DNA of 64,000 nucleotides from Spirosoma rhododendri. GTDB taxonomy: Bacteria > Bacteroidota > Bacteroidia > Cytophagales > Spirosomataceae. Of this stretch, positions 54,843 to 64,000 are shown in pieces; the stretch's first letter is position 1; the number at the start of each line of letters is the position of its first letter. The notes below the pieces were generated by a model. That model had not been told where the DNA came from. It did no database searches and saw only the letters and a list, made by a program, of their open reading frames with translations. A program made the position numbers and the translations under genes. The DNA lies in assembly GCF_012849055.1 (NCBI RefSeq), contig NZ_CP051677.1, forward strand, positions 3,797,001 to 3,861,000, read 5' to 3'.

Positions 54843-55244
54843 ATGAACACGCTACTGACAACCATCTTTATCAAACCCATTATCGCCCTGCATCTGTTAC
54901 TGGCTGCACCCGTAGCATCGCCCGTCGATCGACCGGCTGAACCGACTTCGTTTGAGGCCAGTGCCTACGTAACCAAAGCCCACAAGATTCGACTCTCCAT
55001 CGACAAAACGAACCAGGAACGCCTAACGATCAATCTGCGGCCGGTTGGTCAGCAAAGCGCGGTGTTTACCGAATACGTTCGTCGGAAAGTAACCAGAGCG
55101 ACGCTGGTAATGGACGTCGATCAACTGGCCGATGGCGCTTATGAACTGGAGTTGAAAACGGCCAATGGGCGGCTGGTCAAGTACATCGAGCTGCGCACCC
55201 CCGTTGAAGTCGCCACGGTTCAGCGTCAACTGAAAGTGGAGTAA
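54843..55244 (+). CDS. Small exported beta-sandwich protein of unknown function
   Basis: A 133-residue protein with a signal-type N-terminus (FIKPIIALHLLLAAPVAS). The rest is a single beta-sandwich (KIRLSIDKTNQERLTINLRP; MDVDQLADGAYELELKTANG; KYIELRT) like the small secreted T9SS-C-terminal-domain-like proteins that are common and uncharacterised in Spirosoma relatives. The frame is open upstream from 54774, but ATG 54843 is placed directly before the signal sequence. A hairpin follows. Confidence 0.65.
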   Translation: MNTLLTTIFIKPIIALHLLLAAPVASPVDRPAEPTSFEASAYVTKAHKIRLSIDKTNQERLTINLRPVGQQSAVFTEYVRRKVTRATLVMDVDQLADGAYELELKTANGRLVKYIELRTPVEVATVQRQLKVE

Positions 55245-55301
55245 ACGACGGGTCGATGAATGTACCCACTGACTCGCCCTATTCATTTGATCTTTGTCAC
55301 C

Positions 55302-55340
55302 AAACCGCAGACTATCGATTCTCGATGGCTGCGGTTTATT
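55302..55340 (+). terminator. Probable terminator hairpin
   Basis: AAACCGCAG (55302-55310) pairs with CTGCGGTTT (55329-55337), with a small inner stem ATCGA/TCGAT. The T run after it is short (TTTATT). Confidence 0.55.
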
Positions 55341-55910
55341 GGTAAAAGTCAATTGACTCGGGCGATTGTGCAGTTGGTAGCAGGATGAGAAGTCTTGATG
55401 ATGTGCGCGGGTGTGGGGTATGAGATTTCATCTGCCGACCCGGTCAGGCAGGCTTGCCGAGTAAGGAAATAAGCTGAATCTGGGCTCTGTGGCCTCTTTA
55501 CGTCGTTGATCGACGCTGAAATCGCCATTTGCTGGCTCGGTTGCAAGGGCAAAATCTACCGGTAAAGCCGCGTAGACGTAGTAACTGCTCGCTACTGCCG
55601 ACCGTTGAACGGAACGGCGCATTCACAAAAAAATTATACTGTACTATTTGGATGGAAGATTAGAATACCCGTTTCTTTGCAAAACCTACTAGATCAATAG
55701 ATTAAAAGTACTGATAGTCTACCTAACACCGGGACTATTCGTTTTTTTCTCCGGGAGCGGGGAGTAGGCTGTTTCAAAACCGGCTGGTACGACCTGAAAT
55801 GAGTCATTTATCGGCCACGATTCGATGGACCGCGTCTGTCGGTTTCGTCAGCAACCTCGCCCTGACGGTGGGGGTGCGGAATCGTAGTTTTTAGTTTAAT
55901 CCGAGCGACT
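55341..55910. other. Long intergenic region, no gene recognised
   Basis: 570 bases. Open frames on the minus strand (for example 55428-55622) lack a family match and have no start context. The segment 55620-55760 is distinctly A/T-rich and is the likely promoter region of the following hydroxylase gene. GTTTTTAGTTT close to its start is only a weak -7 match. A piece resembling a tRNA D-arm at 55371 has no other tRNA parts. Confidence 0.3.
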
Positions 55911-57137
55911 ATGCAACTCAACTGGCTGGCTTACGCAATACCGCTTTTCCTGGTCCTGATCGGGCTGGAGTACTGGGTATCGACGGTACAGGGAAAGACG
56001 TATTTCCGGTTTAACGAATCGGTAGCCAACCTCAACGTGGGCATCGCCGAGCGCCTGCTCGATCTGTTTATCGCCGGTGCCAGCTATGTGTTTTACGATT
56101 GGCTACACCAGCGCTTCGCCCTGTTCGACATCCGGGCGACGGTCTGGAGCTGGGTGGCCCTGCTGATCCTGACAGACTTTGTGTGGTACTGGTATCACCG
56201 ACTGGGGCACGAAATCAGCCTGTTTTGGGCGGCTCATGTGGTACACCACCAAAGCGAAGATTTTAACTACACCGTTTCGGCCCGGATTACGGTCTTTCAG
56301 GCCATCGTCCGGACGGGATTCTGGAGCGTACTGCCCATCATTGGTTTTCCGGCGGGTATGGTTGTGAGCATTCTGCTGGTGCATGGGCTATACGCTTTCT
56401 TCCTGCACACCCGCACGGTGGGTAAGCTGGGCTGGCTTGAATACGTGCTGGTGACGCCGTCGCACCACCGGGTTCACCACGCCGTAAATCCGCAGTACCT
56501 CGACAAAAACTACGGCGACGTATTTATTTTCTGGGATAAGCTGTTCGGCACCTTCGCCGAGGAAGACGAAGAGCCGGTTTACGGGCTTACCAAGCCGCTG
56601 AACAGCTACAGTTTTCTCTGGCAGCAGTTTCATTTCCTGCTCGAATTGGTTGTGGCGGTACGTCGTACCCCCGGGATCATGGCTAAGCTCAGGCTGCTGT
56701 TCGGTCGCCCCGACGGGGTCGATGCGGGGATTCGGACTGAACTGGAAAGCCGGTTTCTGCAACAGGTTCCGGCGACCGTAAACCGGGGTAAGTTCCGGGG
56801 CTACGTCGTTGGGCAACTGGCGGGCGTGCTGGTGCTGCTGTTCGCGTTTCTGCTGATGGAGCGCTACGTACCCGGCTGGGCTCAGGTGCTGGTAGCGACG
56901 TTCGTGCTGCTGACGCTCATCAATATGGGTGCCCTGCTCGAACAGCGCCGTTGGGTACTGCACCTCGAACTGGCCCGGCTGGTTGTGCTGTGGGGGCTGA
57001 TTTACGCGGTTTCGGGTGTACAGTTGCTGATCGTGCTGGCGTATGTCGGTGGGCTGTCGTGGTGGGCGTATCAGTCCCGTATCAGTCGGTACTACTTCCA
57101 GTACCTGTACGGCAGCGTTCAGCCCATGCCTACCTGA
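55911..57137 (+). CDS. Sterol desaturase family protein, alkylglycerol monooxygenase-like
   Basis: A 408-residue membrane protein. N-terminal TM helices and the di-iron His boxes HRLGHE, HVVHHQSED, and HHRVHHAVN (about 100-200) define the fatty acid hydroxylase superfamily; the long C-terminal half with four more TM helices (about 290-395) matches the branch related to TMEM195/alkylglycerol monooxygenase. It should hydroxylate a lipid in the membrane with O2. With the dioxygenase that follows and the smaller hydroxylase upstream it may form a lipid-oxidation group. Confidence 0.88.
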   Translation: MQLNWLAYAIPLFLVLIGLEYWVSTVQGKTYFRFNESVANLNVGIAERLLDLFIAGASYVFYDWLHQRFALFDIRATVWSWVALLILTDFVWYWYHRLGHEISLFWAAHVVHHQSEDFNYTVSARITVFQAIVRTGFWSVLPIIGFPAGMVVSILLVHGLYAFFLHTRTVGKLGWLEYVLVTPSHHRVHHAVNPQYLDKNYGDVFIFWDKLFGTFAEEDEEPVYGLTKPLNSYSFLWQQFHFLLELVVAVRRTPGIMAKLRLLFGRPDGVDAGIRTELESRFLQQVPATVNRGKFRGYVVGQLAGVLVLLFAFLLMERYVPGWAQVLVATFVLLTLINMGALLEQRRWVLHLELARLVVLWGLIYAVSGVQLLIVLAYVGGLSWWAYQSRISRYYFQYLYGSVQPMPT

Positions 57138-57315
57138 AAAGTTGACTGCCATCGGGTGTACATACTGCACGCAATAAAACTATAAAATCTATATAGTAAA
57201 TAGTTAGTACCTCTAGTCATCTCCTTGCGGCTCTGCCGGACGGGGTGCAGAAGGGGCCAGGTAGTACCTGTCTATGTTCAACGCGCGCCGACTGCGTGCC
57301 TAACTGAAAAAGTAA

Positions 57316-58134
57316 ATGCTGGGAACGATCGAGACTAACACGCAGCTCACCGCCTACGGGCTTACCAGTGAGCAGATTGATTTTTTCAATACGAACGGCT
57401 TCGTTCACATCAAACAATTTGTCGACCGGCAGCGGGTACAAGCATTCATTCGGGAGATTCAGCGGATCGAAGCCAACTGGCTGGCCGAAAAGGTCGACAA
57501 GATCAACGGGACGCCCATTAAGTTCGGCCACGACGAAACCGGTCGGCGGATTGTGCAGCGGTTCGCCTTTACCTCGCTGTTCAGCCCGATCCTGACCGAT
57601 TTCCTGGCCGACGAGCGGTTGCAGCAACTAACGCAGCTACTGGGGCCCTACGACGGGCGCATCAGCCCCGAAGAGAAAGACGGGCTGGTGGTAAATCACT
57701 ACGTACGGACACCCGACTCGAACTTTTCGCGCATGGGCTGGCATACCGATAGTCCGCGCGATCTGTTCATGGGCCACCGCATCCGGCCGATGCTGAACGT
57801 GGGGCTACACCTCGACGACTGCCCAAAGGAAAACGGGGGGCTACGCATACTGCCCGGCACACATAAGCAACACCCGTTACTGACGCTGTTCCGCAAACGG
57901 CAATTCATCGACCACCGCCCCGACCCGCGCGAAGTCGGCTTCGATATTGAAGCGGGCGACCTGACCATTCACAACGGTAGCCTATGGCACCGCGTCGAGC
58001 AGTCGCCGTATGAGGGAGCGGCTAGTCGGCGACGGGTCATGTACATCCCCATCATCACGGGCGAGTACCAGCCGAAAAATCAGCATAGCAAGACCCCGTT
58101 TTACCACCGCTTTGCCCGGCGGATTCAGGATTAG
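57316..58134 (+). CDS. Phytanoyl-CoA dioxygenase (PhyH) family protein
   Basis: A 272-residue Fe(II)/2-oxoglutarate oxygenase with the jelly-roll fold. Iron ligands are His and Asp in GWHTDSPRDL and the distal His in HNGSLWHRVEQS; the 2-oxoglutarate Arg is probably in ASRRRVMYIPI. The block ENGGLRILPGTHKQHP is typical of PhyH. The substrate could be a lipid or small hydroxylated metabolite. It is a plain cytoplasmic protein on the same strand as the hydroxylase, 178 bp away, with no clear promoter seen in the gap. Confidence 0.87.
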   Translation: MLGTIETNTQLTAYGLTSEQIDFFNTNGFVHIKQFVDRQRVQAFIREIQRIEANWLAEKVDKINGTPIKFGHDETGRRIVQRFAFTSLFSPILTDFLADERLQQLTQLLGPYDGRISPEEKDGLVVNHYVRTPDSNFSRMGWHTDSPRDLFMGHRIRPMLNVGLHLDDCPKENGGLRILPGTHKQHPLLTLFRKRQFIDHRPDPREVGFDIEAGDLTIHNGSLWHRVEQSPYEGAASRRRVMYIPIITGEYQPKNQHSKTPFYHRFARRIQD

Positions 58135-58211
58135 TGCGCGGAAACGTGTTTGATCTACACTGTCATCAACAACCTGAAAGCCCCTTATTCAACTGGGTAA
58201 GGGCAAAAAAA

Positions 58212-58239
58212 GGCCGGAACGGCTGCCACCGTTCCGGCC
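58212..58239. terminator. Hairpin downstream of the PhyH gene
   Basis: GGCCGGAACGG (58212-58222) pairs perfectly with CCGTTCCGGCC (58229-58239), loop CTGCCA. The A run at 58205-58211 makes a T-tract only on the minus strand, so for the plus-strand gene it lacks a U-tract. Confidence 0.6.
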
Positions 58240-58291
58240 GGTTACAATAAGGCCCTGCCAGGCCTCATGTTCACATAACCAATACAAAGTA

Positions 58292-61200
58292 ATGCAAAAA
58301 CGTGTACGTATGCGGGCTGCTGCCAAATCCCGCATCACCGACCTTACGCTGCTCAGCGGATTTCTCTGGCTGCTCAGTGTCCAATTGCTACAGGCTCAGT
58401 CGACTACGGCCAGCCGACTATCGGGCGTCGTTCTGGCCAAAGACGGCGACGTGCTGCCCGGCTCCAACGTTGTGTTCAAAGGCCAAACCCGGGGCAATCC
58501 AGCCCGGGGCACCTCCACCGATGGGAAAGGTGAATTTACGCTCGACGCCAAAGCGGGCGATGTGCTGGTGATTTCGGCCATCGGCTATCAGACGACCGAG
58601 ATTACCGTTGGTAATCAGCCCAGAATTACCGTTGCACTGACCGAAGCGGCTTCGCAACTGAATGAAGTCGTGGTGGTCGGGTACGGTACGCAGGACCGGA
58701 AAGACCTCGTGGGGCGGTGTCGCAGGTGAACGCCGACGAGATCAAGAACCGGCCCGTTGCCAGCTTCGATCAGCAGTTGCAGGGGCGGGCCGCCGGGGTG
58801 CAGGTAGCCGCCAATACGGGTGTGCCGGGCGACGGTATTTTCTTCCGCATTCGCGGGACAACCTCGATCAACGCCAGCAACGATCCGCTGTACGTAGTCG
58901 ACGGGGTGTTCGTGAACAACCAGTCGCTTCAAAAAATTACGACGCAGGGGCAGGCCAATAACCCACTCGCCGACATCAATCCCGCGGATATCGAGTCGAT
59001 CTCGATTCTGAAAGATGCCGAAGCAACCGCCATCTACGGCGCACGGGCGGCTAATGGCGTTGTGCTGATTACGACCAAACGCGGAGCTTACAATGCCAAA
59101 CCCAAGGTGTCGCTCAACGTATCAGGCGGGCAGGCGTGGGCACCCAAACTCTGGGATCTGGTGACGGGCCCCGAACACGCGACAATCATCAACGAAGCCT
59201 GGATTAACGACGGTAAATCGGCCGCGACGCGCCCGTTCCGGCCCAAATCCGAAGGCGGGCGGGGACTGCCGGAGGAACAACCAACCTACGACCGGCTGGG
59301 CGATATTTTCCGGACGGGGGCCTTACAGAACTACGATCTGTCGGTGGCGGGCGGCAACGCCAACACGCGCTACTACATCGGCGGGGGCTACACCAGTCAG
59401 CAGGCCACGTTGCGCACCAACGACTTTAACCGAGCCAGCTTCAAAGTGAACCTCGATCAGGACATTACCGACAAGATCAAGATCGGAACCAGCAATATCC
59501 TGTCGCAGTCGAAACGGACCAATGCCCGCGTCGGGGATGGCCCACAGGGGGGATTTTGCAGGCGGCTCTCCACACGCCGACCTACCTGCCCAAGTTCAAC
59601 GACGACGGTACCTACGCTAAATGGGCGGGCTTCGACAATCTCGACGTGCTGATCAACAACACCGATATGCATTCGATCAGTACGCGCTACATCGGGAACA
59701 TTTACGGCGAATACGAAATCACTAAGGGGCTAAAACTGCGTAGTAGCTGGAGTCTGGATTACAATAATTATGACGAATACGAATACTGGAACACGCTGAC
59801 GAACCGAGGCAGTGCCAGCAAAGGACTGGCTACGTCGAGTATCAGCACGAATACCATCTGGATCAACGAGCAGACGCTGAACTACCGCAAGGCGTTTGGC
59901 GGGCAGCATACATTTAGCGCCCTGCTGGGCAACACGCTGCAAGGCAACGTATCGACGCAGACGTTTGCGCAGGGGACCAACTTCCCGTCGGACGCGTTTA
60001 AGCAAATCGCGTCGGCCTCGGTGACGACGGCTTCGTCGAATCGGTACGCTTACAACCTGACGTCGTTTTTCGGGCGGGTCGACTACAGTTTTGCCCGAAA
60101 ATACTTCCTCGAAGCCAGCCTGCGGGCCGATGCGTCGTCGAAGTTTGCCGAGGGCAATCGCTGGGGGTATTTCCCGTCGGTGGGGGTAGCCTGGCAGCTG
60201 AAGCAGGAAAACTTTCTGAAAGACGTCGGTTTTCTAAGCGACCTGAAACTGCGGGCGAGTGTGGGCTATACCGGTAATCAGAACGGTATCGACAACTACG
60301 CGGCCCGCGGGCTGTGGGGTGGCGGCTTTAACTACCAGGATAGTCCCGGCACGTTTCCGGTGCAACTGGCCAACCCAGACCTGAAATGGGAAACTACGCG
60401 GCAGACCAATATCGGACTGAACGTCGGCCTGCTTAATAACCGCATCGGGCTGGAACTGAACGCCTATCACAAGTACACCTACGATCTGCTGTTACAGGTG
60501 CCACTGGCGCAGAGTTCGGGCTTCGCGTCGATTTACCAGAACAACGGGGCCGTCAGCAACCGGGGGCTTGAATTCGCCGTCAACTCGCTGAACATCAACC
60601 GGGGCGGGTTGCAGTGGAACACGAGTTTCAACATCGCCACGAACATCAACCGGATTGAGCAGCTATCCATCCCGGTCGACGCCAGCTACTCCGCCGAGCG
60701 GATGCAGCAGGGGCAGCCTTTCCACGCGTTTTACGTCTACAAACAGCTGTACGTCGATCCACAAACCGGCAACGCGGTCTATGAGGACGTCAACAACGAC
60801 GGGCAGATCACGGCCAACGACCGGCAGTTTTACGGCAGCGCGCTGCCGACGCTGTTTGGCGGGCTAAACAACACGCTGTCGTACAAGGGCTTCGACCTGT
60901 CGATCTTCTTTAATTTCCAGACGGGCAACAAGGTCTACAACAGCAACCGGTTCTTCCACGAGTCGGGTGGTACGCGCGATGAACGGCGGGCCATTAACAA
61001 AAATCAGTTGACCCGCTGGCAGAAGCCGGGCGACATTACCGACGTGCCCCGCGTAACGACCATCGGTACCAACTACAACCTGAGTCCGATCAGCCGCTTC
61101 GTGGAAGATGGTTCGTTTCTGCGGTTGAACTCGCTGGTTATTGGTTACACCATCCCGAAAGCGATCCTGAACCGGATCGGTATCGCGTCGGCCCGCGTCT

Positions 61201-61352
61201 ACTACAGCGGCTCGAACCTGTGGCTGCTCAGCCGCTACCAGGGCCCTGACCCGGAAGTAAACGTCACGGCAAACCCAACCACGCAGGGCTACGACCTCGG
61301 CACACCCCCGCAACCGCGCACGGCTCAGTTTGGCCTGAACATCACGCTCTGA
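58292..61352 (+). CDS. SusC/RagA TonB-linked outer membrane receptor (two frameshifts)
   Basis: Three frames form one 1020-residue gene. Breaks are at the GGGG run 58711-58714 and the six-G run 59547-59552; one more G at each restores ...KDLVGAVSQVNADEIKNR and ...DGPQGGILQAALHTPTYLP. It has a signal peptide (ending LLQAQ), carboxypeptidase-like domain (LSGVVLAKDGDVLPGSNVVF), hinge (NEVVVVGYGTQ), plug (FRIRGTTSINASNDPLYVVDG) and barrel ending GLNITL. It has no STN domain and no sigma factor nearby, so regulation differs from the receptor at 45670. The SusD gene follows. Confidence 0.85.
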
Positions 61353-61390
61353 TTTAGGCATCCTATTGGTCCACAGAAATTTACGAACGT

Positions 61391-61483
61391 CTTTTTGTCA
61401 TCCCGACGCAGGAGGGATCTTCAGTAGCTAATTAAAAATTCCCTTTTAGCGAAGATCCCTCCTACGTCGGGATGACAGAAAAA
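61391..61483. repeat. Intergenic inverted repeat, GTCATCCCGACG family
   Basis: Arms 61391-61422 and 61451-61483 pair with two mismatches and one end difference over about 32 bp (CTTTTTGTCATCCCGACG; GGAGGGATCTTC). It sits between a SusC and its SusD gene and is a relative of the element at 39541. Confidence 0.8.
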
Positions 61484-61531
61484 TAGCAAGGTAACTGGCT
61501 GATAACCAAAATCTCAGCGCTCCGTCTTTCC

Positions 61532-62878
61532 ATGAAAAAAATAGTCTATTCTATACTCCCCGCTGTTCTGCTACTCACCAGCAGTTGCCAGCAATTCCTG
61601 GACGTTCAGCCTGACTTGCAGGTCGATCAGTCACAGGCCATTACCAACGCCAGTACCGCCGAAGCGGCCGTCAACGGCATGTACAACCGACTCGGCAACG
61701 ATAGTTATTACGGCTCGAACTTCCCGGCGCTGTCGTACCTGTCGGGGGGCGACATCAACTGGACGGGGTCGCAGACGGCCCCGCAGGAAATCTTCGCCCG
61801 GCGCGTCACGTCGACCAACGGCTACGTCGGGTCGGCCTGGGCGGCCATCTACCAGACGATTCTGGCGGCCAACTACCTGCTCGAAACCGTCCCTAACCTG
61901 TCGGACCCGCAGTTGACGGCCGACCGCAAAAATCAGATACTGGGCGAAGCCTATGCCATGCGGGCGCTGTCGTATTTTGATCTGGCGCGGGGCTGGGGTG
62001 GCGTGCAACTGATTCTGAAAGCTACCTATGCGCCAACCGACAACACGGGTATTCCGCGCAGCAGCCTGACCGACACATACGCGCAGGTACTCAAGGATTT
62101 AACCACTGCCGAGCCGCTGTTGAGCAACACGACCAACCGCAACCGATTTACCCGTAAGACGGTCTGGGCGCTGCGGGCGCGGTATCATCTGTACCGGCAG
62201 GAGTGGGAGCAGGCGGAAAGTTACGCGACCAAACTCATCGACGATACCAACTACAAACTGGTGTCGCCATACAGTGCGTTCTTCGCCAACAATGCTGTTG
62301 CCACGACTGAGTCGGTATTTGAAATCGCGTATAGCAACTCGTTCAAGAATGGGCATTACAACTGGTGGTTGCCCCCGGCGTTGAGCGGTCGGCGGGAGTG
62401 GGCACCCAACGATGCGCTCGTCAAATCGCTCAACGACGCGACGGTGGGGGGTAACCGGAAGGAACTCATCGCGCAGACGGCCGCGCCGGGTAATCTCTGG
62501 TACGGCAAACTGTACTACCGCAACCCGCTGGGCACCGACCCGGCCTACGTCATTCGCATCGCCGAACTCTACCTGATCCGGGCGGAAGCACGGGCGCAAC
62601 TTGGCAAAACGACACTCGCGCTGGCCGATCTCAACGCCGTACGCAGCCGGGCGGCTGTACCCGCGTCGACAGCTGCCACGAAAGAAGCCCTACTGACGGC
62701 CATCAGCGATGAGCGTCGGGTCGAATTTCCCTTCGAAACCGACCGCTGGTTCGATCTGGTTCGTACGGGCCGGGTCGCTACCGTGCTGGGTATCTCCGAC
62801 ACCCGAAAATATGTGTTCCCGATCCCGAACAGCGAACTGCTGGCTGATAAGGCGCTGACGCAGAATGAGGGGTATTAG
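61532..62878 (+). CDS. SusD/RagB nutrient-binding outer membrane lipoprotein
   Basis: A 448-residue lipoprotein (LTSSC, Cys19) with the SusD start QQFLDVQPDLQVDQSQA, the TPR-like block AYAMRALSYFDLARGWGG, and the C-terminal IAELYLIRAEARAQLGK and ERRVEFPFETDRWFDLVRTG. It partners the SusC protein upstream. The inverted repeat in the 179-bp spacer may set the SusC:SusD ratio. Confidence 0.93.
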   Translation: MKKIVYSILPAVLLLTSSCQQFLDVQPDLQVDQSQAITNASTAEAAVNGMYNRLGNDSYYGSNFPALSYLSGGDINWTGSQTAPQEIFARRVTSTNGYVGSAWAAIYQTILAANYLLETVPNLSDPQLTADRKNQILGEAYAMRALSYFDLARGWGGVQLILKATYAPTDNTGIPRSSLTDTYAQVLKDLTTAEPLLSNTTNRNRFTRKTVWALRARYHLYRQEWEQAESYATKLIDDTNYKLVSPYSAFFANNAVATTESVFEIAYSNSFKNGHYNWWLPPALSGRREWAPNDALVKSLNDATVGGNRKELIAQTAAPGNLWYGKLYYRNPLGTDPAYVIRIAELYLIRAEARAQLGKTTLALADLNAVRSRAAVPASTAATKEALLTAISDERRVEFPFETDRWFDLVRTGRVATVLGISDTRKYVFPIPNSELLADKALTQNEGY

Positions 62879-62889
62879 GTTGGGGGTTG

Positions 62890-63046
62890 ACCTCACGGCA
62901 GCGGCCGACCGTCTCATCTCCCCTCTCCTAAAAACAGGAGAGGGGAGATGAGACGGGAAACCTTGATGCCGAAAGACGATCTTATGTATAATGTGTGTCT
63001 GCTAGTCACCCCTCTCCTGTTTTAGGAGAGGGGCCGGGGGTGAGGT
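62890..63046. repeat. Double-hairpin intergenic element, AGGAGAGGGG family
   Basis: Hairpin 1: 62909-62929 with 62936-62956, 21 bp perfect, loop AAAAAC. Hairpin 2: CCCCTCTCCT 63009-63018 with 63024-63033, loop GTTTT. An outer pair ACCTCAC 62890-62896 with GTGAGGT 63040-63046 encloses both. The two hairpins share the same core. Confidence 0.8.
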
Positions 63047-63088
63047 TACTTCCATAAAGCACCACAAAACATTCAATTCCAAAAACAC

Positions 63089-64000
63089 ATGAAAAAGCAA
63101 CTGCTCATTATTAGTTTCCTGCTAAGCATCAGCCTGTCTGGCCGGGCACAGTCCAGTGCGGCACAGTCCAGTGCGGCACAATCGCCAGCAGCCCAACCCA
63201 AATTTGTTGGCCCCGAAAAGGGTGCGCTGGTGATTGTTGGGGGCGGGGCCATTACGCCCGACATCTGGAACCGCTTCGTTGAGTTGGCCGGTGGTAAAAC
63301 TACCGCCAACATTGTCGTGATTCCAACGGCGGGGGAAGACTCGTCGGCGAATGGTACGCCCCGTGAATATGAAACGCTGAAGAAACTGGGCGTAACAAAG
63401 CTGGCGCTGCTCCATACCCGCGATCCGAAAGTTGCCAACACCGAAGCCTTCGTTGCGCCCCTGAAACAGGCGACTGGTATCTGGTTTGTGGGTGGGCGAC
63501 ACTGGCGACTGGCTGATTCTTATCTCAACACGCTGGCGCACAAAGAATTCAATGCGCTGCTGGCGCGGGGCGGGGTCATCGGCGGGACGTCGGCGGGGGC
63601 ACAATTCAGGGCTCGTTCATGGTGCGTGGCGACACGAAAGGCAACTCGATCATGATCGGCGACCACACACAGGGGCTGGATTTCATCCACAACGTCACTA
63701 TCGATCAGCACGTCATGCGCCGGAACCGGCAGTTCGATCTAATTCCTGTTATCAAAGATCGGCCCGACCTGCTGGGACTAGGTATCGATGAAGGAACAGC
63801 CGTGGTCGTACAGCAAAACACGTTCGAGGTACTGGGCGCTTCGTACGTCGGCATTTACGACGCCAAGCAGATTGCCAGCAGCGCGCAGTACCCGTCGGGG
63901 CAGAACAGTACGGGCGGGCCATTCTACTACCTCGGCAAGGGACAAAAATTTGACCTGCAAACCCGTACGGTGCTTTCGCGCGCGCCCCAGCGACCGAACG
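63089..64000 (+). CDS. Cyanophycinase-like serine peptidase (S51), one frameshift, cut by window edge
   Basis: A signal peptide (ending GRAQ) is followed by SSAAQ repeats (15-bp DNA repeat GCACAGTCCAGTGCG at 63146-63160 and 63161-63175, and a diverged third copy), then the S51 fold: GALVIVGGGAITPD, NIVVIPTAGEDSS, FVGGRHWRL and the nucleophile elbow GGTSAGA. The frame breaks at the five-G run 63595-63599; with one more G it continues IQGSFMVRGDTKGNSIMIGD and beyond to the window end. Cyanophycinases cut the Asp-Arg polymer cyanophycin; exported Bacteroidota members may cut other beta-linked peptides. Confidence 0.82.

Noticed and set aside
55361..55440. Possible tRNA (GCAGTTGGTAGCAGG resembles a D-arm)
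   Set aside because: No T-arm GGTTCGA, no acceptor pairing and no anticodon stem at the right distance.

Overview
The window is chromosomal DNA from a member of the Bacteroidota, most likely Cytophagales near Spirosoma, Fibrella or Rudanella. The evidence is two SusC/SusD pairs, a DUF4249 protein beside a TonB receptor, an ECF sigma/FecR pair, a hybrid two-component regulator, a surface protein with a type IX secretion sorting domain, -7 promoter boxes of the TAnnTTTG type, and high-GC coding sequence with GTG/TTG starts. I found no rRNA, convincing tRNA, CRISPR array, insertion sequence or prophage.

Layout. 1-7.7 kb: two heavy-metal RND efflux gene sets (outer-membrane factor plus adaptor on the minus strand; CzcA-type pump, outer-membrane factor and adaptor on the plus strand). 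7.8-21.6 kb: housekeeping and accessory genes (thioredoxin-fold protein, beta-barrel protein, TetR regulator, CDF metal exporter, NUDIX, LysE, HMA protein, GT61 glycosyltransferase, GH3-type protein, SurE, CWC protein, TrhO, deoxynucleoside kinase, response regulator, orphan TraG/VirD4 ATPase). 21.8-26.5 kb: a DUF4249 lipoprotein and a TonB receptor that carries a decayed esterase domain at its N-terminus. 26.7-37.7 kb: a PQQ-type propeller lipoprotein, an alpha/beta-hydrolase-like protein, a large hybrid regulator, and a divergent beta-helix/Ig surface protein. 38.0-43.4 kb: sulfatase, formylglycine-generating enzyme and a GH2 glycosidase, probably one sulfated-glycan degradation unit, bracketed by two arrays of the same 94-bp palindromic repeat. 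43.8-50.7 kb: ECF sigma, FecR, SusC with STN domain, SusD. 51-53 kb: OmpR-type regulator and kinase. 53.4-58.1 kb: an internally deleted sdhB derivative, two membrane fatty-acid/sterol hydroxylases, a small secreted protein and a phytanoyl-CoA dioxygenase-like protein. 58.3-64 kb: a second SusC/SusD pair and a cyanophycinase-like peptidase that runs off the edge.

Two general features stand out. First, six genes are broken by single missing bases (eight sites); seven of the eight sites lie in runs of G on the coding strand, and in every complete gene adding the bases restores a multiple of three. This looks like systematic homopolymer under-calling rather than gene decay. Second, many intergenic gaps hold long inverted repeats from several unrelated sequence families. 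The best candidates for something new are the pseudo-esterase/TonB-receptor fusion with its perfect GPTLG repeats, and the 94-bp arrays in which neighbouring units pair through compensating changes.
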